Under the pieces are notes generated by a model. That model did not search any database. It had not been told where the DNA came from and saw only the letters and a list, made by a program, of their open reading frames with translations. Positions 1 through 6,794 of a DNA stretch of 8,233 bases are shown one piece after another (the stretch's first letter is position 1; the number at the start of each line of letters is the position of its first letter). A program made the position numbers and the translations under genes. The stretch comes from Gammaproteobacteria bacterium (GTDB taxonomy: Bacteria > Pseudomonadota > Gammaproteobacteria > DSM-26407): the NCBI GenBank assembly GCA_028694565.1, contig JAQVKR010000097.1, positions 1 to 8,233 on the forward strand, written 5' to 3'.

Positions 1-1806
1 CCTGAACCCGATCTCATCAGTTGCACGGAGGCCGTCACCCTGCCCGGATTGCTGCGCTGCCGGATGGCGCGCACGCCGGATCTCCCCGCCTACCGGGAGT
101 ACGACGCCCGGCAGGGCGCGTGGCGCACGTGGACCTGGGGGGAGATGGGCGCCCTGGTGGGCCGCTGGCAGCGGGCCCTCGCCGCCGAGGCGCTGGAGCC
201 CGGCGACCGGGTGGCCATCCTGGCGCCCAACGGGGTGGCGTGGGTGGCCTGCGAGCAGGCGGCGCTGGGCCTGGGGCTGGTGGTGGTGCCCCTGTACGTG
301 GCCGACAACCCCGGCAACATCGCCTACCTGCTCGCCGACAGCGGCGCGCGCTTCCTGCTGGCGGGAAAGTCCGCCCTGTGGGCCGGCCTCGCCCCCCTGC
401 GGGAGCGCTTTCCGGATCTGCGCACGGTGGTCTGCCTGGAGGAGCTGGAGGCCGTATCCCGGCCGCTGAAGGTCCGGCCGGCCGGCGGCTGGCTGCCGGC
501 GGCGGCGGCCGGGCCCCGGCCCTGCCCTCCCGATCCCGACGCCCTGGCCACCCTGGTCTACACCTCCGGCACCACCGGCCCGCCCAAGGGAGTGATGCTC
601 TCCCACCGCAACCTGCTCTGGAACGCCGAGGCGGCGGGGCGCATCATTCCCACCTACCACGACGACGTCTTCCTCTCCTTCCTGCCCCTGTCCCACACCC
701 TGGAGCGCACCCTGGGCTACTACCTGCCCATGCTGTGCGGCAGCCAGGTGGCCTACGCCCGCTCGGTCAACCCCCTGGCCGAGGACCTGCGCGCCATCCG
801 CCCCACGGTGATGATCTCGGTGCCGCGCATCTACGAGCGCTTCCACCGGGCAGTGCGGGCCGGGGCGCGGGAGCGCGGCCCGTTCGCCGAGCGGCTGCTG
901 GACCGGGCCGTGGCGGTGGGCTGGCGGCGCTACCAGCACGGCCAGGGCCGCGGGCCGGCGCCGGGCCCCCTGGACCGGCTCCTGTGGCCCCTGCTGCGCC
1001 GGCTGGCGGCGGCCCCGGTGCTGGAGCGCCTCGGCGGGCGGCTGCGGGTGGCCATCAGCGGCGGCGGACCGCTGGACGAGTCCATCGCCCGCTTCTTCCT
1101 GGGGCTGGGGCTGCACCTGCTCCAGGGCTACGGGCTGACGGAGACCTCCCCGGTCATCACCGCCAACGCCATCGACGACAACGACCCGTTCTCGGTGGGC
1201 TTCCCGCTGCCCGGGCTGGAGGTGCGCACCGGCCCCGCGGGCGAGCTGCTGGTGCGCGGGCCCAGCGTGATGCAGGGCTACTGGGGCCGCGCCGAGGCGA
1301 CCCGGGAGGCCATCGACGGCGAGGGCTGGCTCCACACCGGCGACGTGGCGGAGCTGCGCGACGGCCGGATTTTCCTGCGCGGGCGCATCAAGGACATCCT
1401 GGTGACCTCCACCGGCGAGAAGATCCCCCGCCCCGACCTGGAGGCGGCGGTGCTGCGCGACCCCCTCTTCACCCAGGTGCTGGCCATCGGCGAGGCGCGC
1501 CCCTACGTGGCCCTGCTGGCGGTGCTCGAACCGGAGCAGTGGCGCGCCTTCGCCGGGGCGCTGGGCCTGGCGCCCGACGACCCGGCCGCGCTGCGGGCCA
1601 GGCCGGTGACGCAGGCGGTCCTGCGGCGGGTCAACGCCCGGCTCCAGGACCTGCCCGGCTACGCCCGGGTGCGGGCGGTGCACCTGTCGCTGGAGCCATG
1701 GACCGTGGAGGCGGGCCTGCTCACGCCCACCCTGAAGCTGAAGCGCCACGTGCTGGAGGAGCGCTTCGGGGAGGCCATCCGCGGCCTCTACGCGGACCAC
1801 GGCTGA
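1..1806 (+). CDS. Long-chain acyl-CoA synthetase-type AMP-forming ligase (5' end cut by window)
   Basis: This enzyme likely activates a fatty acid with ATP to an acyl-adenylate and then transfers it to CoA. The frame is open from base 1 and carries ligase-like sequence before the first possible in-window start (TTG at 49), with no ATG there, so I read the gene as starting outside the window; 601 residues are visible. Counting from base 1, the phosphate-binding motif YTSGTTGPPKG begins near residue 187, the adenylate motif YGLTETSP near 377, and the ATP-ribose aspartate lies in HTGD at about 448. A GRIKDIL hinge motif follows near residue 460. The C-terminal LTPTLKLKR carries the expected catalytic lysine at about 579. 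The TLKLKR ending and the KDILVTSTGEKIPR region are typical of the long-chain (FadD15/FACL-like) branch rather than acetyl-CoA synthetase. The protein is probably cytosolic or membrane-associated. It converges on the acyltransferase gene with 23 bases between stops. Chain-length preference cannot be read from sequence. Confidence 0.93.
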   Translation, partial: PEPDLISCTEAVTLPGLLRCRMARTPDLPAYREYDARQGAWRTWTWGEMGALVGRWQRALAAEALEPGDRVAILAPNGVAWVACEQAALGLGLVVVPLYVADNPGNIAYLLADSGARFLLAGKSALWAGLAPLRERFPDLRTVVCLEELEAVSRPLKVRPAGGWLPAAAAGPRPCPPDPDALATLVYTSGTTGPPKGVMLSHRNLLWNAEAAGRIIPTYHDDVFLSFLPLSHTLERTLGYYLPMLCGSQVAYARSVNPLAEDLRAIRPTVMISVPRIYERFHRAVRAGARERGPFAERLLDRAVAVGWRRYQHGQGRGPAPGPLDRLLWPLLRRLAAAPVLERLGGRLRVAISGGGPLDESIARFFLGLGLHLLQGYGLTETSPVITANAIDDNDPFSVGFPLPGLEVRTGPAGELLVRGPSVMQGYWGRAEATREAIDGEGWLHTGDVAELRDGRIFLRGRIKDILVTSTGEKIPRPDLEAAVLRDPLFTQVLAIGEARPYVALLAVLEPEQWRAFAGALGLAPDDPAALRARPVTQAVLRRVNARLQDLPGYARVRAVHLSLEPWTVEAGLLTPTLKLKRHVLEERFGEAIRGLYADHG

Positions 1807-1829
1807 GCGTTGCCGGGGCTGCCCGCCGC

Positions 1830-3158
1830 TCAGGCGGCGCGCCGGCGGGCCAGCACCAGCGCCGCGCCCGCCAGGGCCAGGATCACCACCCACAGGCGCA
1901 GGCCCAGCGGCCCGTCGCCGCCGATGCCGCCGCGCGCCAGGCTGGCCAGCCCGTAGCAGAGGAGGATCGAGCCGGTCACGGCCCGCCACGGCGCGAGCGG
2001 CGCCGCGGCGCCCCCCCGCGCCTCTTGCTCGAAGCGGGCGAAGACCGCCAGGAAGGGCCACAGCACCAGCCCGAGGACAAGATCCCACAGCGGCCGGGTC
2101 GCCCACCAGGCGCCGCTGCCGGGAAACAGTCCCAGCCCCGCGCCGCCGAGCAGGTTGGCCGCGCCGATGACCAGCACCATGGCGGTGAGGTGCCACAGGT
2201 AGAGGGTCATGATGTAGCCGTTCACCAGCACGGTGAAGGTCCAGGGGCCGGGGCGCTCCAGCCAGCGGCGCATGGGCCCCTGCAGGCCGAGCAGCAGCCC
2301 GGCGTGGAACAGCCCCAGCGCCAGCAGCGCCAGGGTGGGCGGCTGGCTGTTGGAGACCTCCTCCCCCGGCACCCCCACCATGCTGACCGGATAGCCGGCC
2401 ACGGCGACCAGCGCCGCCAGCACCGCCAGGCCCAGCGCCGCCCAGGGTAGCGACCGGGCGGGGGTGGCGAAGCCGCCCGCCTGCCAGTGGTAGCCGAGCT
2501 GGTGCATGGCCAGCCAGACGAAGCCGTAGTTGACCCAGCGCAGCGGCGGGAAGACCGTGAAGCCCACCATGTCCACCGCCACGGCGCCGAGGGCCAGCCC
2601 CCAGAAGGAGGCGAGCCCGAACCGGCGCCAGGCCCGGTGGCTGACGGGGACCGCCACCACCACCAGCACGTAGACCGAGAGGAACCACACGGGGATGAGC
2701 GCCGCCTGGGAGCCGAGCCGGATGTTGACCGGCTGCACGCCGGCCCGGTGGCCCAGCGCCGCCAGCAGCGTCCAGAACAGCAGCAGCAGGACCAGCGGCC
2801 CCACCAGCCGCCGCAGCCGCACCGCCACCCACTCGGCGTAGCTCCGGCCCGAGCGCCGGGCCGAGGCCCAGGAGGCGGCGTTGGCGTAGCCGCCCACCAT
2901 GAAGAAGACCGGCATCACCTGGAAGGCCCAGGTGAGCCAGCGGGTCCAGGGCACCACCCGCAGGAGATCGCCGATCTGCAGGACCCCCTCCGCGTAGTAG
3001 GGCGCCGCCATCAGCCAGTGGCCCAGCACCACCACGGTGATGGAGACCGCGCGCAGGAAGTCCACGTAGCGGTTGCGCCGCGCGGGCGCCTGCGCGGCCA
3101 GGGACCCTGCCCGGCTCCAGAGTCCGCCGCGTGCCGCTCCCTCCCGCTCCCCGGGCAT
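1830..3158 (-). CDS. Acyltransferase-3 family integral membrane protein
   Basis: A 442-residue polytopic membrane protein of the acyltransferase-3 (OafA/YrhL-like) family, whose members move acyl groups, often acetyl, onto sugars, lipids or other envelope molecules. The family signature RNRYVDFLRAVSITVVVLGH lies at residues 28-47, with the conserved Arg at the start and the likely catalytic His at 47. A second family motif, VFFMVGGYANAASW, follows at about 84-97 and a basic RLRRLVGP at about 114-121. The rest alternates hydrophobic helices and short basic loops to a C-terminal RRRAA, which fits the roughly ten membrane passes of the family. The frame stays open to an ATG at 3260, but I chose the ATG at 3158 because a GGGAGG Shine-Dalgarno lies about 7 bases upstream and the extra 34 residues look non-coding and overlap promoter-like DNA. 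No substrate can be assigned. The nearby acyl-CoA ligase is a possible supplier of acyl donors, but this is inference. Confidence 0.88.
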   Translation of the reverse strand: MPGEREGAARGGLWSRAGSLAAQAPARRNRYVDFLRAVSITVVVLGHWLMAAPYYAEGVLQIGDLLRVVPWTRWLTWAFQVMPVFFMVGGYANAASWASARRSGRSYAEWVAVRLRRLVGPLVLLLLFWTLLAALGHRAGVQPVNIRLGSQAALIPVWFLSVYVLVVVAVPVSHRAWRRFGLASFWGLALGAVAVDMVGFTVFPPLRWVNYGFVWLAMHQLGYHWQAGGFATPARSLPWAALGLAVLAALVAVAGYPVSMVGVPGEEVSNSQPPTLALLALGLFHAGLLLGLQGPMRRWLERPGPWTFTVLVNGYIMTLYLWHLTAMVLVIGAANLLGGAGLGLFPGSGAWWATRPLWDLVLGLVLWPFLAVFARFEQEARGGAAAPLAPWRAVTGSILLCYGLASLARGGIGGDGPLGLRLWVVILALAGAALVLARRRAA

Positions 3159-3192
3159 GTCGTTCCCTCCCGATTTCCGCCTCCCTGTCAGG

Positions 3193-3202
3193 GGTATAGC
3201 AT
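3193..3202 (-). promoter_or_regulatory. Candidate extended -10 promoter for the acyltransferase gene
   Basis: On the minus strand an extended -10 (TGC followed by TATACC) lies about 35 bases before the ATG at 3158. It sits in an otherwise very GC-rich gap and downstream of the hairpin that ends the DUF6448 gene, so the acyltransferase would need its own promoter. No good -35 box stands at 16-18 bases, so the call rests on the TGN extension alone. Confidence 0.28.
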
Positions 3203-3266
3203 CCCCGGCCACAGCGGGCCACAGGGCGGCGAGGCGGCGACAGGCACCGGCAGCCGCCAACGCAAG

Positions 3267-3300
3267 CGGGCCCGCCCCCCGGCGCGGGGGGGCGGGCCCG
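3267..3300 (-). terminator. Strong GC hairpin ending the DUF6448 gene
   Basis: A perfect 14-bp inverted repeat (3267-3280 with 3287-3300) with a 6-base loop starts 11 bases after the DUF6448 stop codon. The stem is all G and C. On the minus strand it is followed by a weakly T-rich stretch (CTTGCGTT) rather than a clear T run, so it is a terminator-like hairpin or RNA 3'-end stabiliser rather than a textbook intrinsic terminator. Confidence 0.65.
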
Positions 3301-3311
3301 GGACTCCAGGC

Positions 3312-3938
3312 TCAGTGGGCGTGCGCCTGCGCGGCCACCTGCTCCCCGCCGTGCCCGTGCCCGCCGGCCGCCGCGACGGCGGTGTGGACACCCTCCACGT
3401 AGTGGATGTACTGGACGTAGTCCTGCACGAACTCGCGGCCAGCGGCGACGCTGTTCCCGGCCTGCGCCCGCGCCTTCACGGCGGCGGCGAAGCGCTCCCG
3501 GACGCTGTCCTCGAACTTCCGGGTGATCCTGGCCACCAGCGCGTCGATGTCGCCCTCCACCAGCGCGGCGTCGGCCGCCATCACCGCCGGATCGATGCCG
3601 CCCGCCGGCTTGATGCCGGTGAAGGGCGCCCCCTCGGCGGCGCGGTGGACCTTGACCAGCGTCGCGAACAGCTCGTGGTCGGCGAACTCCCGCGCCTCTC
3701 CGCCGAGCTTGCGCACGCGCACGGCCTTGTCGAACACCGCCTTGACCTGGCCCTCGTCCGCGGCGGGCACCCATTTCAGCAGCGGGGTGACATCGCCCCG
3801 GTCCAGGGCGGTCATGGCCTCGGTGATGACCGGGCCGTCCATGGAGTCGCAGTGCGCGGCTGCGCTGTTCACCACCGACAGGCTGAGCGCGGCGGCCGCG
3901 ACGAGGGCATAAAGGCTGTTGCGAAGTACCGGTTTCAT
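3312..3938 (-). CDS. Secreted DUF6448 family protein with His-rich C-terminus
   Basis: A 208-residue exported protein that I recognise as the DUF6448 type; the family has no established function known to me. Residues 1-28 form a Sec signal peptide (basic start, long Ala/Leu core, AAA before the cut), leaving a mature protein that begins HCDSMDGPV. Further family-like motifs are the charged helix RVRKLGGEAREFADHELF (about 73-91), VHRAAEGAPFTGIKPAG (97-113) and AAGREFVQDYVQYIHYVEGVH (165-185). The last 15 residues are GHGHGGEQVAAQAHAH-like and add four histidines, which could bind metal; that is inference. I chose the ATG at 3938 because AGGAGA lies 7 bases upstream and the signal peptide starts there; the longer in-frame start at 4016 would bury the signal. 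The gene is flanked by a gene-free stretch and a strong hairpin and is probably transcribed alone. The protein probably sits in the periplasm. Confidence 0.88.
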   Translation of the reverse strand: MKPVLRNSLYALVAAAALSLSVVNSAAAHCDSMDGPVITEAMTALDRGDVTPLLKWVPAADEGQVKAVFDKAVRVRKLGGEAREFADHELFATLVKVHRAAEGAPFTGIKPAGGIDPAVMAADAALVEGDIDALVARITRKFEDSVRERFAAAVKARAQAGNSVAAGREFVQDYVQYIHYVEGVHTAVAAAGGHGHGGEQVAAQAHAH

Positions 3939-4221
3939 GGCAGTTCTCCTTGGTTCACGTTGGGTTGGCTGTTTCGCCAGCGAAGCCTGCGGGGCGGGCT
4001 GTCCGCCCTTGTGCACGCTTCCTGGGGAACCATGCTAGGGAAACCGGTGGGCCGGATCGTTCGGGAGGGGGAATTCGTACGCTTCGGCGAAGCCCGTGAA
4101 ACGGCTTCAGTTTCAACCGGTTGCGGGTTCGTTTCCGGTCGAGCCGAAAGTCGAACCGCGGAGATGGCTGGATGCGGGCCGGGAAGGAGGGTGTTCCGGC
4201 AGCCTGTCGGAGTTGAGGCCG
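3939..4221. other. Gene-free stretch between the DUF6448 gene and the MITE
   Basis: I see no convincing gene on either strand here. It is less GC-rich than its surroundings and would carry the 5' region of the DUF6448 gene on the minus strand, but no convincing -35/-10 pair was found. It contains an imperfect hairpin at 4126-4157 (GGTTCG with CGAACC outside, TTTC with GAAA inside) and a small GCTTC/GAAGC stem at 4081-4093. Their function is unknown. Confidence 0.5.
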
Positions 4222-4247
4222 CTAGTGTACTGCTTCACTCTTGGAGG
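4222..4247 (+). repeat. Left terminal inverted repeat of the MITE (with CTA flank)
   Basis: This 26-bp arm is the exact reverse complement of 4468-4493. The first three bases (CTA) belong to the CTAG target and its TA duplication; the 23 bases from 4225 are the element end. The match stops at 4221 outward and at 4248 inward. Confidence 0.9.
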
Positions 4248-4255
4248 TACTTTCA

Positions 4256-4352
4256 GAGCCCCCCGAAAGTGCCAGGACAAGGCGCAGTGCGCAGGCAATG
4301 GTTGTTCCCTTGTCAAGCGCTGCAACGCCGTCATGGTGCTTTCGGGGGGCTC
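4256..4352. repeat. First internal stem structure of the MITE
   Basis: The arms 4256-4273 and 4335-4352 are inverted copies matching at 16 of 18 positions. Inside them GACAAGG (4276-4282) pairs with CCTTGTC (4308-4314). As RNA from either strand this would form one long nested hairpin. Confidence 0.75.
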
Positions 4353-4366
4353 CCTGCGGGCGCGCC

Positions 4367-4452
4367 GCCGGCCGGCCATCTGCGGCGTTGCGCTTGCTTA
4401 AAAGGGGGCCCGCCCTTCCTGCGCAAGCGCGCCTTGCATCTGACCGGCCGGC
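4367..4452. repeat. Second internal imperfect stem of the MITE
   Basis: The arms 4367-4397 and 4421-4452 form a long imperfect inverted repeat (GCCGGCCGG against CCGGCCGGC outside, GCGCTTGC-type pairing inside). The loop region 4398-4420 itself contains a small AAGGG/CCCTT stem. It lies just downstream of the AraC gene on the minus strand and could act as its transcript end. Confidence 0.6.
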
Positions 4453-4467
4453 GACTCGCTGAATGGG

Positions 4468-4493
4468 CCTCCAAGAGTGAAGCAGTACACTAG
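4468..4493 (-). repeat. Right terminal inverted repeat of the MITE, overlapping the AraC stop codon
   Basis: This is the exact inverted partner of 4222-4247. Its outer end includes the duplicated TA (4491-4492), which together with the element's terminal base at 4490 forms the TAG stop codon of the minus-strand AraC-type gene. Confidence 0.9.
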
Positions 4494-5620
4494 GCTGGCC
4501 GCGCCCGGTACTGGCTCGGGGTCATCCCCGTGGCCTTCTTGAAGGCGGTGTTGAACACCGACTTCGAATTGAAGCCGGAGTCGTACATGATCTGCAGGAT
4601 GCTGTCGCCGTTGTCCCCGTCCTCCAGTCGCCGCCGCGCCTCCTCCAGGCGGTAGCCGCTCACGAACTCGAAGAAGTTCTGCCCGAAGCCCTGGTTGATG
4701 GCCCGGGACAGCTCGCGGGGCGGCAGCTCCAGTTGCCGGGCCAGCTGCTCCACGGTGAGGTTGGAATGGAGGTGGGGCCGGGCCTGCGCCATGTGCCGGG
4801 CCAGCCGGTCGAGCAGCGCGCGGTCGGGAGAGGGCGCCGCCGCTTCCGGCCCGGCCGCCAGCAGCTCCGCCTCCTCGACGCTGAGCCCGGAGAAGATGAT
4901 GGGCTGGCGCAGGGCGTTGAGCAGCAGGTAGTTGATGAACAGGAAGCCGGTGACGGCGCCGATGGCGACCACCCACCCGGCGCTGGCGCTGCTCTTGAAC
5001 ACGTGGGCGGAGAGGCAATAGAGCATGCTGACGATCCAGACCGCCGAGTAGCCGATCAGCAGGATGCGCAGCCAGGCCAACTGCTTGTTCTCGATGTTGG
5101 AGAAGACCTGCCGGACCTCGACCCCGAAGCGGTTGATGGTGCGGATCGTGGCGTAGAGGTAGCCGAGGAAGACCAGGTGGATGGCCACGGCCAGCAGGGG
5201 CGAGGTCAGTACGCCCGGGTGATCCCGCTGCTGGAGGATCTGCAGCTTCACCTCCACGGGCTGCAAGTAGTACTCCACCAGGAAGATCGCCGCGACGACC
5301 CAGAACAGCAGGGTATGGACCGCGTGCTGCCGGCGCAGCCTGAAGTCGCGGTACATCAGCGACTTCGCGTACAGGTAGAGGGTGCCCGCCTGCAGCAGGC
5401 CCAGCAGCGTGCCGAGGTAGGCGAAGTTCGGGTGCCGCAGCGCCAGGCCCGTCCCGTAGAGGAAGATCTCCGCCAGCCCCGCGGCGAAGCAGATCACCGT
5501 GGCCAGCAGCAGGCGGTTGCTCACCAGGCCGATGTTCCCCGGCAGCAACAGGAACACCGCCAGCACCAGGGACTGGATGATGCTGGTGATGAGCAGGATG
5601 TCCGTGATGTTCAGATACAC
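4490..5620 (-). CDS. AraC-family transcriptional regulator with N-terminal seven-helix membrane domain
   Basis: A 376-residue membrane-anchored regulator. The N-terminal part has seven hydrophobic segments at about residues 5-26, 37-58, 66-88, 102-120, 137-160, 181-204 and 214-237. A linker rich in Ala, Glu and Pro follows, then a C-terminal AraC-type DNA-binding domain from about 265. Its first helix-turn-helix is near 288-310 (LTVEQLARQLELPPRELSRAI) and the second near 340-362, ending in the family signature SGFNSKSVFNTAFKKATGMTPSQYR. The architecture suggests that a membrane or periplasmic signal is passed directly to DNA; ligand and targets are unknown. The start is a GTG at 5620, as there is no in-frame ATG upstream and the only Shine-Dalgarno-like site (GAGGCGG) is weak and somewhat distant, which may mean low expression. 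The stop codon TAG lies in the target site of the MITE, and the protein end looks normal. It follows the lipoprotein gene on the same strand after a 151-base gap containing a strong hairpin. Confidence 0.9.
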   Translation of the reverse strand: MYLNITDILLITSIIQSLVLAVFLLLPGNIGLVSNRLLLATVICFAAGLAEIFLYGTGLALRHPNFAYLGTLLGLLQAGTLYLYAKSLMYRDFRLRRQHAVHTLLFWVVAAIFLVEYYLQPVEVKLQILQQRDHPGVLTSPLLAVAIHLVFLGYLYATIRTINRFGVEVRQVFSNIENKQLAWLRILLIGYSAVWIVSMLYCLSAHVFKSSASAGWVVAIGAVTGFLFINYLLLNALRQPIIFSGLSVEEAELLAAGPEAAAPSPDRALLDRLARHMAQARPHLHSNLTVEQLARQLELPPRELSRAINQGFGQNFFEFVSGYRLEEARRRLEDGDNGDSILQIMYDSGFNSKSVFNTAFKKATGMTPSQYRARPA

Positions 5621-5675
5621 GCCGCGCCCGACCGCCTCGCCGCTCCGGAGCCGATTCGCTCCCTTCCCGCGGGCG

Positions 5676-5681
5676 ATTGTA
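5676..5681 (-). promoter_or_regulatory. Candidate -10 box for the AraC-type gene
   Basis: On the minus strand TACAAT matches the -10 consensus at five of six positions and lies 55 bases before the GTG start. It is one of few AT-rich spots in the gap and is downstream of the lipoprotein hairpin. No good -35 box stands at the expected distance, as might be expected for an activator-dependent promoter. Confidence 0.3.
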
Positions 5682-5724
5682 ACCCGCCGGCGCTGAAAAC
5701 CGTCCGCCGCCGGGCCGTGGAGAT

Positions 5725-5765
5725 GGGGGGAGTCGCCGGCGCAGGTTCAGCGCGGGCGGCCCCCC
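5725..5765 (-). terminator. Long GC hairpin after the lipoprotein gene
   Basis: Six bases after the lipoprotein stop, GGGGGG/CCCCCC (5760-5765 with 5725-5730) encloses an 11-bp stem with two mismatches (GTCGCCGGCGC against GCGCGGGCGGC) and a 7-base loop. No T run follows on the minus strand, so it is a terminator-like structure or 3'-end stabiliser. Confidence 0.5.
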
Positions 5766-5771
5766 GTTCGC

Positions 5772-6527
5772 CTACTCGGTTTCGGCCTTGCCGGTCACGG
5801 TCGCCTCGCCGGCCTGCTCCGACCCGCCGTTGCTGTCCCACCAGGCCTGGGCCCGGGCCCGGTCGAACGGCGGCATGACCCGCACCGCGATGTCCGCGGA
5901 CGCCAGCGCCGGGAACAGCTGGCGATAGGACGGGAGATCCTCGTCCTGCCGGTCGGCGATCACCACGTCGAAGGTGCTCTGGGCGAAGCCGGTGACGCTC
6001 TGGTCGATGAGCGGGATGACCGGCCCGGCCCGGAACTCGCCGTCCCCGCGCTCGCGCATCGTGCCCGAGACCCGGCCGATGTAGGTCACGGTGCCGGGCG
6101 CGACCTCGATGTCCGCATGAATGGGCAGCAGGCAGGTCGCCGCGATGAACAGGCTGCGGTACATGCAGGTCGCGCCGCGCACCACGTAGCGCCCGGGATC
6201 CAGCTCCATGCGCAGCAGGTAGCGGGTGCCCGCGGAGCTGCTCACGGTGCCCTCGAGATCGGTCTTGAAGTTGTGCCGGTCGCTCTTCTCCTTCGCGTCC
6301 GGCGTCTCCACGTGGGCCACGAGAATCTGCGGCTGGTAATCCGGGCTGTACTGGTTGCCCACCTGGAGCGACATGAGCACCATCGCCTTGCCGTCGAGGT
6401 CCAGCCGCTCGGTGCCGGCGTTGACGCCCATCTCGTGGACGGTGGCGCAGCCGGACAGGAACAGGAGCGCGACGAGCGCGAGCCCGTTCAACGCCAGGAG
6501 TGATTGACGCTTGTTGCCCCAGACCAT
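5772..6527 (-). CDS. Lipoprotein of unknown function
   Basis: A 251-residue predicted lipoprotein; I do not recognise the family. The N-terminus has basic residues (NKR), a hydrophobic stretch and the lipobox LFLSGC, with the lipidated cysteine at residue 27. The next residue is Ala, not Asp, so sorting to the outer membrane is expected. The body looks beta-rich, with a central segment RYLLRMELDPGRYVVRG followed by a hydrophobic SLFIAATCLLPIHADIEV and a PGTVTYIGRVSG turn. The PGRY...PGT...YIG pattern resembles small DUF2846-like lipoprotein domains, but I would not assign it. Two Cys (near residues 120 and 132) could form a disulphide. The C-terminal tail is acidic and low complexity. The ATG at 6527 is well supported by GGGAGG about 8 bases upstream. 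The gene lies between two gaps with hairpins, upstream of the membrane AraC regulator on the same strand. Confidence 0.8.
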   Translation of the reverse strand: MVWGNKRQSLLALNGLALVALLFLSGCATVHEMGVNAGTERLDLDGKAMVLMSLQVGNQYSPDYQPQILVAHVETPDAKEKSDRHNFKTDLEGTVSSSAGTRYLLRMELDPGRYVVRGATCMYRSLFIAATCLLPIHADIEVAPGTVTYIGRVSGTMRERGDGEFRAGPVIPLIDQSVTGFAQSTFDVVIADRQDEDLPSYRQLFPALASADIAVRVMPPFDRARAQAWWDSNGGSEQAGEATVTGKAETE

Positions 6528-6716
6528 GGTTGTTTCCTCCCTCGCAATGGATTGTTGTTATCGGCGGGCCGAGCGTCCCCCCTGGACGGACGGCGCCGGC
6601 CCTTCCCCCCTGCGGGCTCCCCGTCGCCCGCCGCCGGCGCGGCCCGGATGCGCGCCGTCCGCACGGATCCGGCGTGTGCGCTGGGAGGTGCTGCGACGGG
6701 GGGAGGCAGGCCCGGG

Positions 6717-6738
6717 CCGGCGTGCCGGGGCACGCCGG
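6717..6738. repeat. 10-bp inverted repeat in the intergenic region
   Basis: Perfect 10-bp arms (6717-6726 and 6729-6738) are separated by two bases. No T run lies on either side. It could be a protein-binding dyad or an RNA hairpin in the lipoprotein leader. Confidence 0.5.
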
Positions 6739-6794
6739 GCGACGGCATCCCTGTCATCCGCGGCGTCGCGGCTCCTCGTGCCGGGCTGCGGGCC

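Larger units (their letters stand above)
4225..4490. mobile_element. 266-bp MITE-like non-autonomous element with TA target duplication
   Basis: Two perfect inverted copies of a 26-bp sequence (4222-4247 and 4468-4493) bracket a highly structured segment with no transposase. Both outer ends read CTAG, a palindrome. The simplest reading is an element beginning GTGTACTGCTTC and ending GAAGCAGTACAC, flanked by a duplicated TA (4223-4224 and 4491-4492) within a CTAG target. IS630/Tc1-mariner transposases are known to insert at TA, and IS630 prefers CTAG, so such an enzyme is the likely mobiliser; this is inference from the ends only. The interior has two nested stem structures. An alternative boundary would be a 4-bp CTAG duplication as in some IS5-type elements. 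No transposase partner is present in the window. Confidence 0.8.

Noticed and set aside
21..2450. 809-residue plus-strand open frame overlapping the acyl-CoA ligase
   Set aside because: Composition is low-complexity Gly, Ala, Arg and Pro, as expected of an off-frame reading of GC-rich coding DNA; the ligase frame carries all conserved motifs.
4126..4157. tRNA-like T arm (GGTTCG motif)
   Set aside because: No acceptor stem, anticodon arm or D arm can be folded around it.
4096..4401. Plus-strand open frame entering the MITE
   Set aside because: Its residues come partly from the terminal repeat and internal stems; such peptides recur wherever the element sits and are not genes.
2487..4493. 668-residue plus-strand open frame across the acyltransferase, DUF6448 and MITE regions
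   Set aside because: It runs antisense through two recognised genes and into the mobile element, with His, Gln and Arg-rich shadow composition and no domain.
4398..5018. Minus-strand open frame overlapping the end of the AraC gene and the MITE
   Set aside because: It joins an out-of-frame AraC segment to the inverted repeat of the element; no protein family is visible.
4733..5878. 381-residue plus-strand open frame antisense to the AraC gene
   Set aside because: It is an antisense shadow rich in Asp, Gln, Val and Arg; the minus strand encodes a clear AraC domain and membrane helices.
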